The notes under the pieces are model-generated. The model had not been told where the DNA came from and did not search any database. It saw nothing but the letters and a program-made list of their open reading frames with translations. Position numbers and translations under genes: made by a program. From Eulemur rufifrons (lineage: Eukaryota > Chordata > Mammalia > Primates > Lemuridae), in assembly GCF_041146395.1 (NCBI RefSeq), contig NC_090989.1, positions 174,747,501 through 174,811,500 on the forward strand: a stretch of 64,000 nt of DNA. Reading direction: 5' to 3'. Within the stretch, counting starts at the first letter, position 1, and each line of letters opens with the position of its first letter. Positions 23,721 through 35,604 of the stretch are shown piece by piece.

Positions 23721-24749
23721 AAAAAAGGAAATCATTTAAATAGAAGTCTATGAACATACATATTTTTTTCAAAGAAAGAAATTTTAAAATTAAATATGAT
23801 TTTGGTTGCATATTTTCAAATCAGTTAAAAATTCATAGTCCCAGTGGCAGAAACCAGACAACTGCAACTTTGTAACAGAAGAGACGAAGAGAGGAAAAAA
23901 AGATCCACGAATACAGTAGAGAAAAGACGAAGAGACTTGGAGAGGGAGAGACAAACTATAACAATTACTGTCAACTGTAAAATGGGTAGGGGGGATTCCA
24001 AGGGGGAAGTGGAGGAAATTACACCCCTGTTGACTTCTGCCAACACAGCCCCCTTCCATTCCGTAGAACAAAGGTGAGCAGAGCGTGGTTGGTAATATTT
24101 AAGATATTATGAATTCATTTTGTAGACAAAATTTAGACTGGGAATGAGGACTCATCTGTCATCATCGCATCTTCTGTCAAATGCATGTTGCCCTTGGCAA
24201 TGGGTCTGCTGTTACTAATTTCGTTTTTGTTTAGAAGCTTGCTTTTCCTCTTTGGTTCTCTGAGTTGCTGTGAATAAAAAAAAAATAAAAATAAAAATAA
24301 GTCACAAAAGAAAAATGTCTTTGATTGATTTCTGATGGTGGCTCTGACACCATTGTACTTAATGTCAGTGCCAACCTGATTGTTTGATGTTTATTACATA
24401 GGTGAGTGGGAGGAGGGCCCCCTCCTTTTGTGTTGCTGCTATTGTTGTAAGACTGGAACTGGTTTTTAGTTAGATGGGGGGAGGGTGGTGGGAAGGCAGT
24501 AGTCATCAGCTTGTGACAATTGGGAAGACCCAGTTTTATTTTCAGCCTTTCAATATGGTAATATTTTCTAATACTTGTCAGGTGAGGTCAATGTCCTAAT
24601 CAAATTTTCTTCAGCCCTGAAAAAAAAAAAATTTAGATGCTCCTTCTAAGATATGGGGCACAATCTTTTAAAGAGGAATCTTAGAATATCCCACCCCTGC
24701 CTGGAATTCTTCTAGCTAATTACCAAATGTACTGAGCAAGAGTCAAGTT
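23721..24749. other. Unclassified, purine-rich in part
   Basis: A purine-rich stretch at 23875-23955 produces a highly charged 77-codon open frame (23844-24077). An A-rich simple run of AAAAAT units lies at 24275-24300. No gene recognised. Confidence 0.45.
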
Positions 24750-25560
24750 GTTAAATGTTGGACACCGAGCTACCCTTTAATTATGTAGTCTTACAAATGA
24801 CCTTTTAAAACAATCTTTTCATATACATTTCACATTTTCTTGCTTTCGACTTTGAATTCTGTGTACAGCAAAATGTCTATCTCATTCTTCCATCTATCAC
24901 TATTTTGCTGTAAAGACAGAGGAAGATCTATTTTAAATTATTCATAAGCTTTAGATAGAAACCTAAGCAAATTAAAATGTAGGCCAATATAGAGGAAAAT
25001 GATAATGGGCATATAAGTATTTGTAGCTACTGTAGCTTCCATTGGGACAATCATAAAATTAATTTCGTACCTTGCACAGTAATTTCAACGGGAACGATTT
25101 CTCAGTTCGTGGTCAAACTTGTTTCCAACATTGATGGAGATGAGCACGAGAGAAAGTATTGAATTTTCTTTCTAATTAGCTTTTTCTTATGAAATAGCTT
25201 CTTAATAATTTCCCTTCGTGTCCAGTACATAAAGGTATCTATTCCTTTTAAACTGTATGTGAATTTAATTTATATGCCAATGATGTTTAATGCATTGTCT
25301 TGTCTGCATCTCATTACTGTCATTAATAAGCACTGGAGTACATCTAGTTACAAGGTTAATTGGGACAAATCCGGACTCCTTTCTACTGTAAATATGCTAT
25401 ATCTTAGCAGTATATTACTCACGGATGGGTGGTAAAAGTTATGGTATTTTACATTGCATTTCTCCTTCTGTTGTCACCCTAATCAATCTAAATACAATAC
25501 AAAAAGATTTTTCTGCATATATTGTCCAAACTTTGGTCAGGATCTTTTTGCTTTTTTTTT
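24750..25560. promoter_or_regulatory. Candidate conserved non-coding element
   Basis: Repeat-free block with CpGs kept in otherwise AT-rich DNA (for example 'caacgggaacgatttctcag', 'cagttcgtggtc', 'gagcacgagag', 'cccttcgtgtcc', 'aaatccggactcc') and several TAAT/ATTA homeodomain-type cores. CpG retention without CpG-island composition, plus absence of transposons, is typical of constrained regulatory DNA. This is inference from composition; no alignment was possible. Confidence 0.35.
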
Positions 25561-26424
25561 TTTAATTATCATCCACACATTTTATGGCTGATTTAAATAA
25601 AATTGCTACTCATCTGTTTGATATGTTGTCTCTCCCCTTCCCTCAGCTCATTTTAAACTGTTTAAAGAGATATAGATCACCAGCAAGAAGTCTTTAAATT
25701 GTAGTGAAATTCATAAGAATTTTCCATGAAAAGATTAAATATTTTTACTTGAAATGTTTGATATTACCCATGTACATTTCCATTGATTATAGAAGCTAAC
25801 AGAAGTTATTGGATATTTTTTCCACTGACCCTGGAAGTTCCTGTTGGAATAGCCATCGTTCAAGGGCTCTGCATTTGAGAATGACACTCTCTAGCCAGGG
25901 TAGGAATAAAAAAAACATCTGGCATAGATTCTACCACTTCCCCCTCCAATTCCAATGACAGACATCACTAATCAACTGAGACAACTTTTCTACTGAGTCT
26001 GGACCCAGCTTCAGAATCCTTTTGTATACACTGTTCCAGGTAGCCACCTGGAGCAAAGCCAGCAAATAGCTTGGCACAGGAGTAAAACCCAGAGTCCCTT
26101 CCTGAATAGAGAGATCTTACCCCTGGGAGTGTTTCACCCCTTTGCCAATGTCAGTCATCGTTGGGCTTGGTCAGCCTACTGCCTAGAACCGCCATCGGTC
26201 AGGTGAGAGTGATTTAGGACTCATTTAGCATTGATGTTATTTATTAACTTAAGGAACCCTAGGTAGAACAAAGTGGGAAGTCATTCTTCTATTGAAGTGT
26301 CCCTCACATAATCTTCCCCTAGGACAATGATCACATGAGGCTATCTTATCTAACTTTCTCTATATATTAGTACCTAGATTCTTCTTTAATTCAGGGCTTT
26401 AGGAATATGTATTCACCAGCACTT
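25561..26424. other. Unclassified sequence
   Basis: T run at about 25551-25563; otherwise no gene or repeat recognised. Confidence 0.45.
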
Positions 26425-26830
26425 TTTGGTTCCAAGTGACAGATAACAAACTTGAATTGGCTCAATTACAAAAAAGAATTTATTTCTTCAGGAAACTTAA
26501 AACTCTAAGAATGATCCTGACTTCAAGCATGGCTGGATGTAGGGACTTAACTAAGTATCATCTTTGCTCTTCTCTGTGTCCTTCTCTTCTACTTCCTGTG
26601 AGTTAGCTTCCGTTTAAGGAAGACTTTTATTCCCATGGTGCAAGGATGAGTAACTCAAAGTCTTCACGATTATAGAGATTTTGATCACTGAAGGAGAGGG
26701 ATATTCTTTCTCCCACGTAAGGATGCTGATCGGTTCTGCTTGGTCACAGTCCCACTCCCAGATTACATGCCACCTGGATTAAAGCCAGACTGAGCCATAT
26801 GCCCCCATCTTGTATTGCAAAAACTGAAAG
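26425..26830 (+). repeat. Ancient interspersed repeat, family unnamed
   Basis: 'ttggttccaagtgacagata', 'aattggctcaattacaaaaa', 'agaatttatttcttcaggaa' and 'tcaagcatggctggatgtag' match a known old mammalian repeat whose name I cannot give reliably. It runs on to about 'ccacctggatt'. Overall divergence is high. Confidence 0.55.
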
Positions 26831-27299
26831 GCAGGTGATGAATGCCTCCCCCCTCCTACCTCATCCTGATGAGGTGGGGCCCAGGCTGAGAAGAAATAGC
26901 GGATTTGCTAGCAGAACAGGTAAAAGACACTGTGGGGGGCTTTGCCTCATTTTGTCAATCTAGGGTAGGTCATCCTTCATGTGTCTGTCCCAGGACCTCA
27001 GCACTGGAGTGGCTCACGTGATTCGATCAAAGATCTTACTGCTAATTTCAAATATTTCTGTCTTTGTCTGATAATACTCATTAGCGCTGACTTCTAGAGG
27101 AGTCTTTACTTTCTCTTTCAGAGGAAGCAGAGAACGAACTCATGTACAATGAAAGCAACTTTACCCCATAACTAACATAATGCCTACTCAAGCCCAATCC
27201 ACCTGATACTGGAAAGCTTAATCTTGGAAACCCTAGGTAAATAAAGTTTACACCTTAAACAAAGAATACACCTTTGTGCACTCACCACCTCAGGTTTAC
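26831..27299. other. Unclassified sequence
   Basis: No gene or repeat recognised. Confidence 0.45.
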
Positions 27300-28070
27300 T
27301 CTCTGTATATTTTGAATTTCTCCTTCCTTCCTCCTCCCTAGGATGGCTAGATGCTTACGGATTATTTTGGAGTGTGGCGGGTGTCAGGGCATCTGCCCTC
27401 TGGCCCAGCTGTCCTTGTTTTGCCTCTGCTGAGACCGATCCCTTCCTCTGAGCTTTTTGGTGTAAATATCCTGCCACATTAGCATTGGTTGGGGCATTTG
27501 CACATCCCAGTGGCAGTGATGGACAGTCTACCCCTTTGTCTTCTCCCATTGGACTTGGAAATCTACCAGCTGTCTCTCAGCCCACTACTCCGTCACCCTC
27601 AGGGGATAGGGAAATTCAGCTGCTCTTCCATCCACCTGCCCACCCTTCCCTTTGGGGGTTTTAACCCAGAAACAGGGCAAAGCACAAGCCCCATTCTTGG
27701 AAACTCTCTCCTAGTGTATAATTCTCTCCCTTTCTTTCCAGCTGTTCCTTTCTAATCTAGACAAGCCTTAATTGGGGATGAGGTGGTCAGCTAGGGTCCT
27801 TCTCTTTCAGAAAGTAACACTCATGCCTTGTAGTGGATACCATGGTGTTCCTCCCTGATCCCCATTCAGGGCCCTTGCACCCCTCTCTCAGCCACTGGGA
27901 ACATTGGCTGCAGATGGCCCCCAGCTGTGTCTTTCTGCAGCAATGAACTGCCTCTCCCAAGGTTATATTCTCGGCCTGTGACTGACCAATAAAGGAATGC
28001 AAAGGCACTCGCATCCTCACCTCAGCCTGGGACCGCTCTGCAGGGGCTCCCCAGCTCCAGAACAGGCATG
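27300..28070. other. GC-richer unclassified block
   Basis: Visibly higher GC than its surroundings. Open frames of 64-88 codons occur on both strands (27355-28020) but overlap each other and have no domains. It may be an old LTR or single-copy sequence; 'tgaccaataaaggaatgc' near 27980 resembles a CCAAT/AATAAA-bearing LTR segment, but no LTR ends were found. Confidence 0.35.
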
Positions 28071-29460
28071 CTCAGCTTTTTCAGAACATGCTTTTGACAT
28101 TCACAATTATTTTGTGTTATAACAAACGATTTGTCTCTAATATGGCCCAGTTTTGACTTACACTGCAACTCAAAATTATTCTTTTTTGAATATCAAAAAA
28201 CTATGATGGATCTCAAAACCCAAGGGTTTCATTCTCTTTTCTTTGATCTGTTTAATTTTTCCACTGAGTCCACAAGGTAATGCATGAGGGTAAGAAACCT
28301 CACTTAAGAGCTCCAAAATATATCCTCCTACGTTGTCATTGTCCCCAAATTGTTCCCTTTCTGATTGATCAATCCTTTGTTTTAGCACTGTGATTAGACG
28401 TTTCTATATTTGCCAGTAAGGCACTGGTTGGACAAAACGTTTGAGAAAGTCAATTCCAGAGCATAGGTTATCTAGGAAATGAAAACAGATTCCTGAACAT
28501 GTAGAAACCCAACCACAGTTATGCTGTCTGTAAAATGGTTTTATACATAAAAAGAAGTCGTTCTATCGTCTTGGTTTATTGTCATATTCCTCATTGAATA
28601 AAATGATGAACAATTTTCCTAAAACTCTTTGAGAGAGAAGCAGGAGACACCAAAGAGAGGCCTGGCTCCTGTGTAAAGAGCCTTCCTGGATTCTGTGGCT
28701 CATTGGCCATGTCCTAGGTCATATAAGCTATCCCACTTGTAATACACTGGTAATTGAACTATTAGTTGTCTCACTTGTCCTCTTACGTACCCGGTGGGTT
28801 TTGTTGTACTTTCACTTTGGTTCCACTGAGTGTGACAGAACTCATTAAGCCCAAACCAGAAAAGCCACCACACAAGTTGACATTTCTAAACTCACTCCAA
28901 AGCCAAAGGAGTTCACTGCGTGTTTTTAGGAAAAAGAAGCATTTGTTTCCAGAAATGTGCTGGTATCTCATGATGCCACGATCTGATTGTGCTTTGACTA
29001 AAAGGGAAAGAGTGGCTGTCTCTTGGTGCATATTTTCCAAGAATCAATGTGCGATGAGAACCACTATTTTCGTGTACCATAGTTAACAGTAAATACTGTG
29101 CAGTTGATTATAATAATACAGTTGTTTCCATTGGCAATCATAATGATTAGGAAAAACGGTGTCTTCCTAAAGGCTATTTGCACATCTCTGCTTTAGTAAT
29201 ATTACAGTCAAATTGCTTGTACTTTTTATGTTTTAAAAATTATTGTAAAACTATTAGATGAATAAAATTAGATTTGTGCTATGTAAAAAATCAAGACACA
29301 GTGTTTTACCTCTACCTCCAAGGATGCTCACGGGATTATTAACTGTTCTTGCTTACATTTAGAGGACAGTTCAAGATGGTCTAGTTCCAGAAATAAAATA
29401 CAGAAGGAGATCGTGGGAACTGGGGTAGAGAATGTTGGTTTATTTTCCTCATTGAGGAAA
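28071..29460. other. Unclassified, repeat-poor sequence
   Basis: No transposon recognised. The 106-codon frame at 28766-29086 has an overlapping antisense frame and no domain or signal features. A few CpGs persist around 28780-29070. Confidence 0.45.
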
Positions 29461-29546
29461 GGTATTAATATTTTTCCCCAAATTATTTGAGCTGGAAATA
29501 GGCGGTATTAATATTTTTCCCCAAATTATTTGAGCTGGAAATAGGC
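29461..29546. repeat. Perfect 43-bp tandem duplication
   Basis: Bases 29461-29503 are repeated exactly at 29504-29546. The unit begins 'ggtattaatatttttcccca' and ends 'gctggaaataggc'. No mismatches, so it is recent relative to the decayed repeats nearby or an assembly artefact. Confidence 0.97.
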
Positions 29547-29769
29547 AGGACTAAGTTGAGGCATAGGCCAGCGATGGAGAACCTAGAGCAAGGATCCTAA
29601 ATTCAAAAGCCCAGAGTGGCCTAGAGTGGCTCTGCAGATACAGGACCAGATGTAAGGTACCAGTTTTGTTTTATTTTATTTTATTCTGTGCACGTCAGTT
29701 TATTCCTGTCTGAATTATAAAAAAGTTAAAATATTTAGATAAATAATAATTACAACTCTCATTTATGTC
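29547..29769. other. Unclassified sequence
   Basis: Includes a short TTTTA simple run at 29668-29687. Confidence 0.5.
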
Positions 29770-29905
29770 TAAAAGCCCCCAGGTTTTAAAACATATATAT
29801 ATTTATCTCATTTAATTCTTTTGATCTCCCCTCCACCAAACAAAGAAATCTCTTACAAGGAAATGGGCAAAGTAATTTGCTCAGTTTCAGTTAGGAAAGT
29901 AATTT
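29770..29905 (-). mobile_element. MIR-like SINE fragment, antisense
   Basis: 'atttatctcatttaattctt', 'acaaggaaatgggcaaagta' and 'atttgctcagtttcagttag' resemble the complement of the MIR 3' half and core. Confidence 0.5.
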
Positions 29906-32900
29906 TTTAGTGTAAGTATCTTTTTTATGCCAGCTATGCTAGCTGACTCTAGGCATAAGGAAAAACAATAAAAGACAAAATGCTGCATGTGCTAAAATTA
30001 AAAAGAAATGTATTCATCTGAGAAAAAGCTTTAGACCTGGAAATACATCTTCATGAGTAACTTATACATAGGCTATAATTATTTGGTAATTAATGCTCCC
30101 AAATTAATCCCTTTCCTAAAGAACCTCTAGTGGTTCTTATGCTCCAATTGACATAGAAAAGCTAGATCTTAGGAGGATTTCCCTCTAAATTCAGAGAATG
30201 TTCATCCATGCAAGTTTCCAAGGGCCTACAAATAAAATCTAATCAGGTCTAAAAGCAATCAGGTCCAGCCAATCAGAAATCAAGCTGTGGGGTAGAAAAT
30301 CAGAATTTAAATAAAAGTTGCAATTAGAACCCACAGAACTGGCATGACACTCGTTTAAGTTCTTAGCGCTCAGAGACAGTATGAAAATTACCTCCACAGT
30401 AAGAATAAGAAGGGCTGGTGAAGATTTTTGCCTCCTGATAGAATATCGAAAATTATCTTCATCAGTGGGTTAATTGGCTTAATTTTCCTTCAGATGGTAA
30501 CTTTCAAATGCTTGGTCTTAATTAGCATGGGTAAATGAGAAATGTAGGTGATTCACACTTTTCAGTTTTCTTGTTCTCTGGAGATTTCCATTCCTTTCCC
30601 TTAAGATATTTGAAATGGCTGAGGGCTACATTGATTAAAATAAATTATGCTGGTATTTCACACCAATAAAAATGTATATGGAATTAACTCACGCTTGGTC
30701 CATTAAAAAAAGGCAACCCACAAATATAAAGGAGAAAGTAATTGTGAGCCACTTAAGAGGAACATTGTATTTACTATGCTAAAAATTGAAAAACTGTAAT
30801 TTTTCAATATTGTGTTAGATGAGGTATAATGTTCAACTGAGAAAGGTAAAAAAAAATCAGAGGCATTCTGTATATTTAATAAGGTGTCTATGTGGGAAAA
30901 CTAACAGATAACAGCATAAAATGAAAAATATATTGTTTGTTATTCTTAGGTTATTTTCTTTTAGTCTGTTTTATCCCTTAACACCCCCCTAACCACCTTT
31001 ACCTCTAACAAAGAGTTGCAATCAGTACCAAATAATATGTATTTAGAATCTGAGAAGAGTTTTTATTATCTTCCTTAACTATCACACATTATGTAATTTC
31101 TTTTCTTTTTCATGTTAATCAATATTTTATTCTAAGCAACATATTACTTATTACTCTCCAATACAGAAAAATCTTTCAAACTATGGAATTTGAACTAGAA
31201 GAACACTAAAATACATTGTGAGTTATTTGGCACAAATTTATGGTGTAATACTATCTGATTTCAAAAATTTAAATAGTATCCACCTTGTACTGTGCACCTT
31301 ATATCGTAATTTTTGTAAGTTATCTAACAAACTTAAGACTTTCTCATTTCATTATCTGTTAGATTTGCCTACAAAAACTAATGAAATGATGGTAAAGCCA
31401 AGGATTTAAGAAAGTTTAAAACAAAAATAATTTTTGAAATGCAATTAATACAGTATGTATTTTTTTCTTCTGGTAGCACTTACATGTTAATAGATAAGCA
31501 AATATTTAAAATACAAAATTGAATCTCATTTCTAAAATTATACATAAAAGCAAGTAACTGCAATGACATTTTTATGCACCTGGCATCAAAATATAGTGAG
31601 ATCATCTAATGTGATTATCTTGTGTTAACACTCAGATGTTAACATATCCTTAGTTAAGCCACATTTATAATAAAACTTTAATAAAATTCATATATTATAT
31701 ATTGATTAAAAAGTCATAAACTCATAATGGTGTTGTAAAAAATTTTAGGGGTATGGGAAGGATATGTAATTATATGAAAAAACAAGTTACTAAAATTAAG
31801 TTTATTTAAATAGATATGTATATATAAAACAAGAAGAGAAAGGCTGAGAAACAGAAAGATAGACATCAGTTGTATGAAAGAAGGAGAAGGAAAGAAACTT
31901 TATTTTGTGTTGTTCTTTGTGCTTTTCTATATTTTATTAAGTGTCTAGAACAAATGTGTTTCTTTTTTAATCAGATAAAATGTTATAAGAATGATCCCTT
32001 TCTTTGTCCTCCTTTGGAGAAATAAGATCAAGATAGTTTTATTACCTATAAGAATTTTGATTCTAGAAACATTGTTGCATCCTTCCAGGTAGGCACAAGC
32101 ACTCACGCATGGAGATCACATTTTACTCTTCTCTCTAATGGCATCTCCGTTTCCAGATTGCTCCCCAAATAAAAACAAGCACTGAACTTCCAATCAGTGA
32201 TGATAATTTAATTTCCCTCTCAGCTGTAAGTACCAGAAAACAGTCAGGCAATCAGTGAGAAAAACGTGTTCTCCTGGTTTATTTTTACATTAAGTAATTA
32301 ACATTTTCCTCTCTAACTAACATGAAGTCTAAAAAGTATAGGCTCAGCTGACCTAACTGTGTAGGACTTCTTAGAAACAGAACTCCGTGTGTGTTTGGTG
32401 CTTGGGTAGGACAGAACAGAGAAGTGAGGTCTTTAAATAACACCCGAAAATCACTGAAATTTTGTAAGGGTTCTACACAACACAGAAACTTTAGCATTGA
32501 TTTGTTTCAAGAAAAAATTGTCAGTCATTTGGAAATGGGCAAAAGAGATTACTTGATGTCTTTTCGGTGGAGTGCAGGGCATTGTTTAGCAGACCTTCTT
32601 GATCTGAGATTATCAGATTCTACAAGGACAGGCACCTTGGACAGCCTATTGTCTAGGTGATCTCATAACTCTTTAGTGGTAGAAGTTAAGTTGCAATGAT
32701 TTTTGTTCATAATGACACAAATGAATTTTGTCTAGTAGAGATATTAATATAATTGATTTTCATTCTGCAGAAAGATGACCCAAATGGTGTCAACATTCCT
32801 AATGGTATATATGTGTGTGTGTATGAGAGTATTTGCATTTGTGTGTGTTTCTATTATTGAAAATCTCATTTGAATCAGTTTGAATGTTTTACTGGTTCTC

Positions 32901-33407
32901 TCATTCATTGATTAAATACTTCTTAACACTAGTTAATTTCACATGTGTATAGTCATGTGTTTAACTTTTTGAAAAATTATATCTTAATACCTGAAATATA
33001 TCAGGGCTATAACATATGGACCAGTGCAAAAGTGGCCCACAGAACTCTGGTGTTCTGTAGAGGTTATTTAGGAATCTTGAAAATGTTTGATTTGGATTTC
33101 ACTTTAAACACATTTTTATGTATTTTTTCAAATGATATTGAAAAACAAATGGACTAAAATATGTTAAAGACCAATTTTTTTCACAATGGATATCACTGAC
33201 ACATTAACTGTGGTTTCCATTGAATGACTTAATAACATGTAAAGATTATGGATTTGAGCTCATAAAATAAATCTATTCAAACAAAATACTGCTTTTATTT
33301 GCATACTGGAGTTACACAGGTTATTAAGAATATAAAAGATTCTATTTTTTTAAAAAAAAAATGTTCTATATGATGCCCATCTTTAATCACTGCAGAATAT
33401 AATTGGA
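29906..33407. other. Unclassified AT-rich sequence
   Basis: About 3.5 kb with no recognised gene and no clear transposon. A short (GT)n-like tract lies at 32807-32850. Open frames at 31218, 32391 and 32945 (63-89 codons) have no domain features. Confidence 0.5.
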
Positions 33408-33616
33408 GTAGGGTTTATTAACTTTGGTAGTATTGACATTTTGATCTGTATAATTCTTTGTTGTGGGAGGGCTGTCCTGTATATTGCAGGATGTTTAGCA
33501 GCATCTCTGGCCTTCAGCCACCACCGGCCAGTAGCACCCCCTCTCCTGTTGTGACAACCAAAATTGTCCAGACATTGCCCCTGGGGGCTGAAATGACCTC
33601 CACTTGAGAACGATGG
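33408..33616 (-). mobile_element. MER20 hAT-Charlie element
   Basis: 'gtagtattgacattttgatc', 'ataattctttgttgtgggag', 'ggctgtcctgtatattgcag', 'gatgtttagcagcatctctg' and 'gttgtgacaaccaaaattgt' are MER20 read from its complementary end, nearly full length (about 209 bp). MER20 copies have been reported to act as enhancers in placental mammals; nothing here shows that for this copy. Confidence 0.88.
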
Positions 33617-33752
33617 AACTGAAGGAATGAAGAGGAAGAAGGAGAAAAAGAAGGAGGAGAAGGAGAAAGAGGAAAACAGGGACAGGGAGGAGGAAGAGGG
33701 GGCAGGAAGCAAAAGAGGAAGAAGAATAAGAGGAAGAAAAAGAAGAAATATC
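33617..33752 (+). repeat. Polypurine (GAA/GGA)-rich tract
   Basis: About 135 bases almost wholly A and G on the + strand ('gaagaaggagaaaaagaagg', 'gaggaggaagagggggcagg'), with very few pyrimidines. It directly abuts the MER20 element. The complementary strand gives a low-complexity Ser/Phe-rich frame that is not a gene. Confidence 0.9.
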
Positions 33753-33774
33753 TGTAGGAGGCAGTTTGAGTTAA

Positions 33775-33960
33775 AAGGGCACTAGACCACGTGTCAAGAC
33801 ATTGGGGAGATTGCTACCGTGTTTCCAGTAAGCAATGAGACTGTGGTCGCATCATTTAATTTCCTTGGTTCTCAACTTTTTCATTTGTCAAATAGAAGTG
33901 TTAGACTTAATGATCTCCAATATCCTTTTTAGCATCACTGTTCTCTCTTAGGAGGAGCAC
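33775..33960 (+). mobile_element. MIR SINE
   Basis: 'ggtcgcatcatttaatttcc', 'caactttttcatttgtcaaa' and 'gttagacttaatgatctcca' follow the MIR core and downstream segment. Confidence 0.65.
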
Positions 33961-34503
33961 AAAAGAAATTGAAGCAAGAAACTCTTTCACATGTCTTTGA
34001 ATTTTGCAAATATCCTCTTTTAGCCAGCAGATCAACTTTCTATTTCCTATACTAATAGGGGGAAATGCCTGGGAACACTAATTTAGAACTATAGTGAACC
34101 AAAAAAAATTACTTCCTGTTATTTGAGGCCTGTGTGAGGACTCGGGATGAGTAACCTCTAAAATTTAGTTGCACATTATTTGAAAGGCAACATTTCTAAT
34201 AATTCTGTTGGGGTCAAGTCCAGCAGAGATAAATATTATATTTTTGAAGTTATTTTTGTAACATTTGCAGCCAAAGCTCTTTAAATCCAGTGATATTGTC
34301 AGAAACCTATGTTATTGTATTAATAAATTTATAGCTCCTATTGAAAACTTAGAAGCAATATGAATTAGAAGGAAAGATCCAGAAAAAGTGGCATCTGGGA
34401 TTTTTTTGAAATTTGGTAACTGCTTGCTTAAACCGTCATAAATCACTCAGTAATCCAGTAGCACTGGGTCCTTTTATTAAACATGGAATGACATGACAAA
34501 TAA
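33961..34503. other. Unclassified sequence
   Basis: No gene or repeat recognised. Confidence 0.45.
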
Positions 34504-34719
34504 TTAGAAACTTGGCAAGCCTATTGTCCTGTGTCATCCAACAGGCTGCTTCTCCAGGCATCCTTTGATCCTGACCATTTATCTGACAGTGAAGAAACCA
34601 AATGTGACAGCTTGAATGAAATTCCTGTCCCCAAATTCCTTAAACTCAACAGAGCAGATCTTTTATTAGAAACAATGGCATTGCAAGCAACCACTATGAT
34701 TACTGAAGCAGAGATTTGA
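34504..34719 (+). CDS. Unrecognised open stretch, possible terminal exon
   Basis: A 72-codon frame, open from after a TAA at 34501 to a TGA at 34717-34719. It has no ATG near its start, so it could only be part of a spliced gene. A pyrimidine-leaning segment followed by 'catccaacag' at 34535-34544 could be a splice acceptor, giving a 175-base coding part that opens after the second base of a codon. The peptide is acidic in its first half (SDSEETKCDSLNEI) and then reads PVPKFLKLNRADLLLETMAL, less skewed than the Lys/Asn/Phe-rich frames typical of AT-rich non-coding DNA. I recognise no family. No other exon was found nearby, so chance or a processed-pseudogene scrap remains possible. Confidence 0.15.
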   Translation, partial: LETWQAYCPVSSNRLLLQASFDPDHLSDSEETKCDSLNEIPVPKFLKLNRADLLLETMALQATTMITEAEI

Positions 34720-35604
34720 AGAGGAACTATAAGTACTAAATTGTTTTGAGAAGGCATTCTATCTCAATCAAGAGGTCCTTCCCATGAAATGGTTCTTCAA
34801 AATATGCAAGGATTCCTGGATTGAGGATTCTGAGGCACCTAAACTACACTAAACATGAAAAATCAAGGGTTTGGGTTCTGGCTTTTCTCTTCCTCCTCCT
34901 CCTCTTTGTTCTTCTAAATAAGTGTGGCAAGAGATATGGTCAAAATTCCTCCCTACAACAGTCTTTTCAATATTAGAGTCATTTCCATAACAGTAAACAG
35001 AATTTTTAGCTATTCCCAGACCAAAGTTCTCACAAGATAGTGGAGTTGTGTGTATGCCCTGAACAGCACAGATCAATTGTCTAGGATTATCGGCGTCCTT
35101 TGAGGACTCAACTATAGAAAGGATGAATGTGGAATTATGAAAAAGAAAACTGAACATACCTAACTTACCAGGATCCTCCAGAAGAACTGGACTTAAGGTG
35201 GCACAGCACCTAAAAACTCAAGTGGTAGAAGGATTTTTCTGTATTCAGGGTTGATCTCCCAAGCATTCATTGTTGTAGTTATCTGTTCATTCACTGATTC
35301 AAATGTGTTTTGTTCATAGTTTCTGTTAACTGATATTTGTATAGGGTTTTGAGGTTTATAAAGTATTTCTTTCATGTCATCTGACTTAGGCAAGAGCACG
35401 GAATAAAATGTTCCAGTGATACAAATATAGTGACACCTAAAAGGTATTTATCATATAAAGGTCTCAAAGATCTCTAGAATTAGTGCAAATTATAAAATCC
35501 TGGCTTTGGAAATAATCATGGAGTATCTTGCTTTCAATCTTAATTTCAAAAACATCTTTATCAACCTAATGTAGAACCCCATTTTTGTAAGTTTCATGGA
35601 TATA
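34720..35604. other. Unclassified sequence
   Basis: Contains a short (TCC)n run at 34890-34912. Antisense frames at 34849-35399 lack features. Confidence 0.45.

Noticed and set aside
23844..24077. 77-codon highly charged frame
   Set aside because: Arises from a purine-rich stretch; overlapping frames exist on the other strand and no domain is present.
28766..29086. 106-codon frame
   Set aside because: Longest frame outside repeats apart from those in MaLR/L1 areas, but it overlaps an antisense frame and has no domain, signal peptide or splice context.
33383..33712. 109-codon Ser/Phe-rich antisense frame
   Set aside because: Translation of the polypurine tract and MER20.
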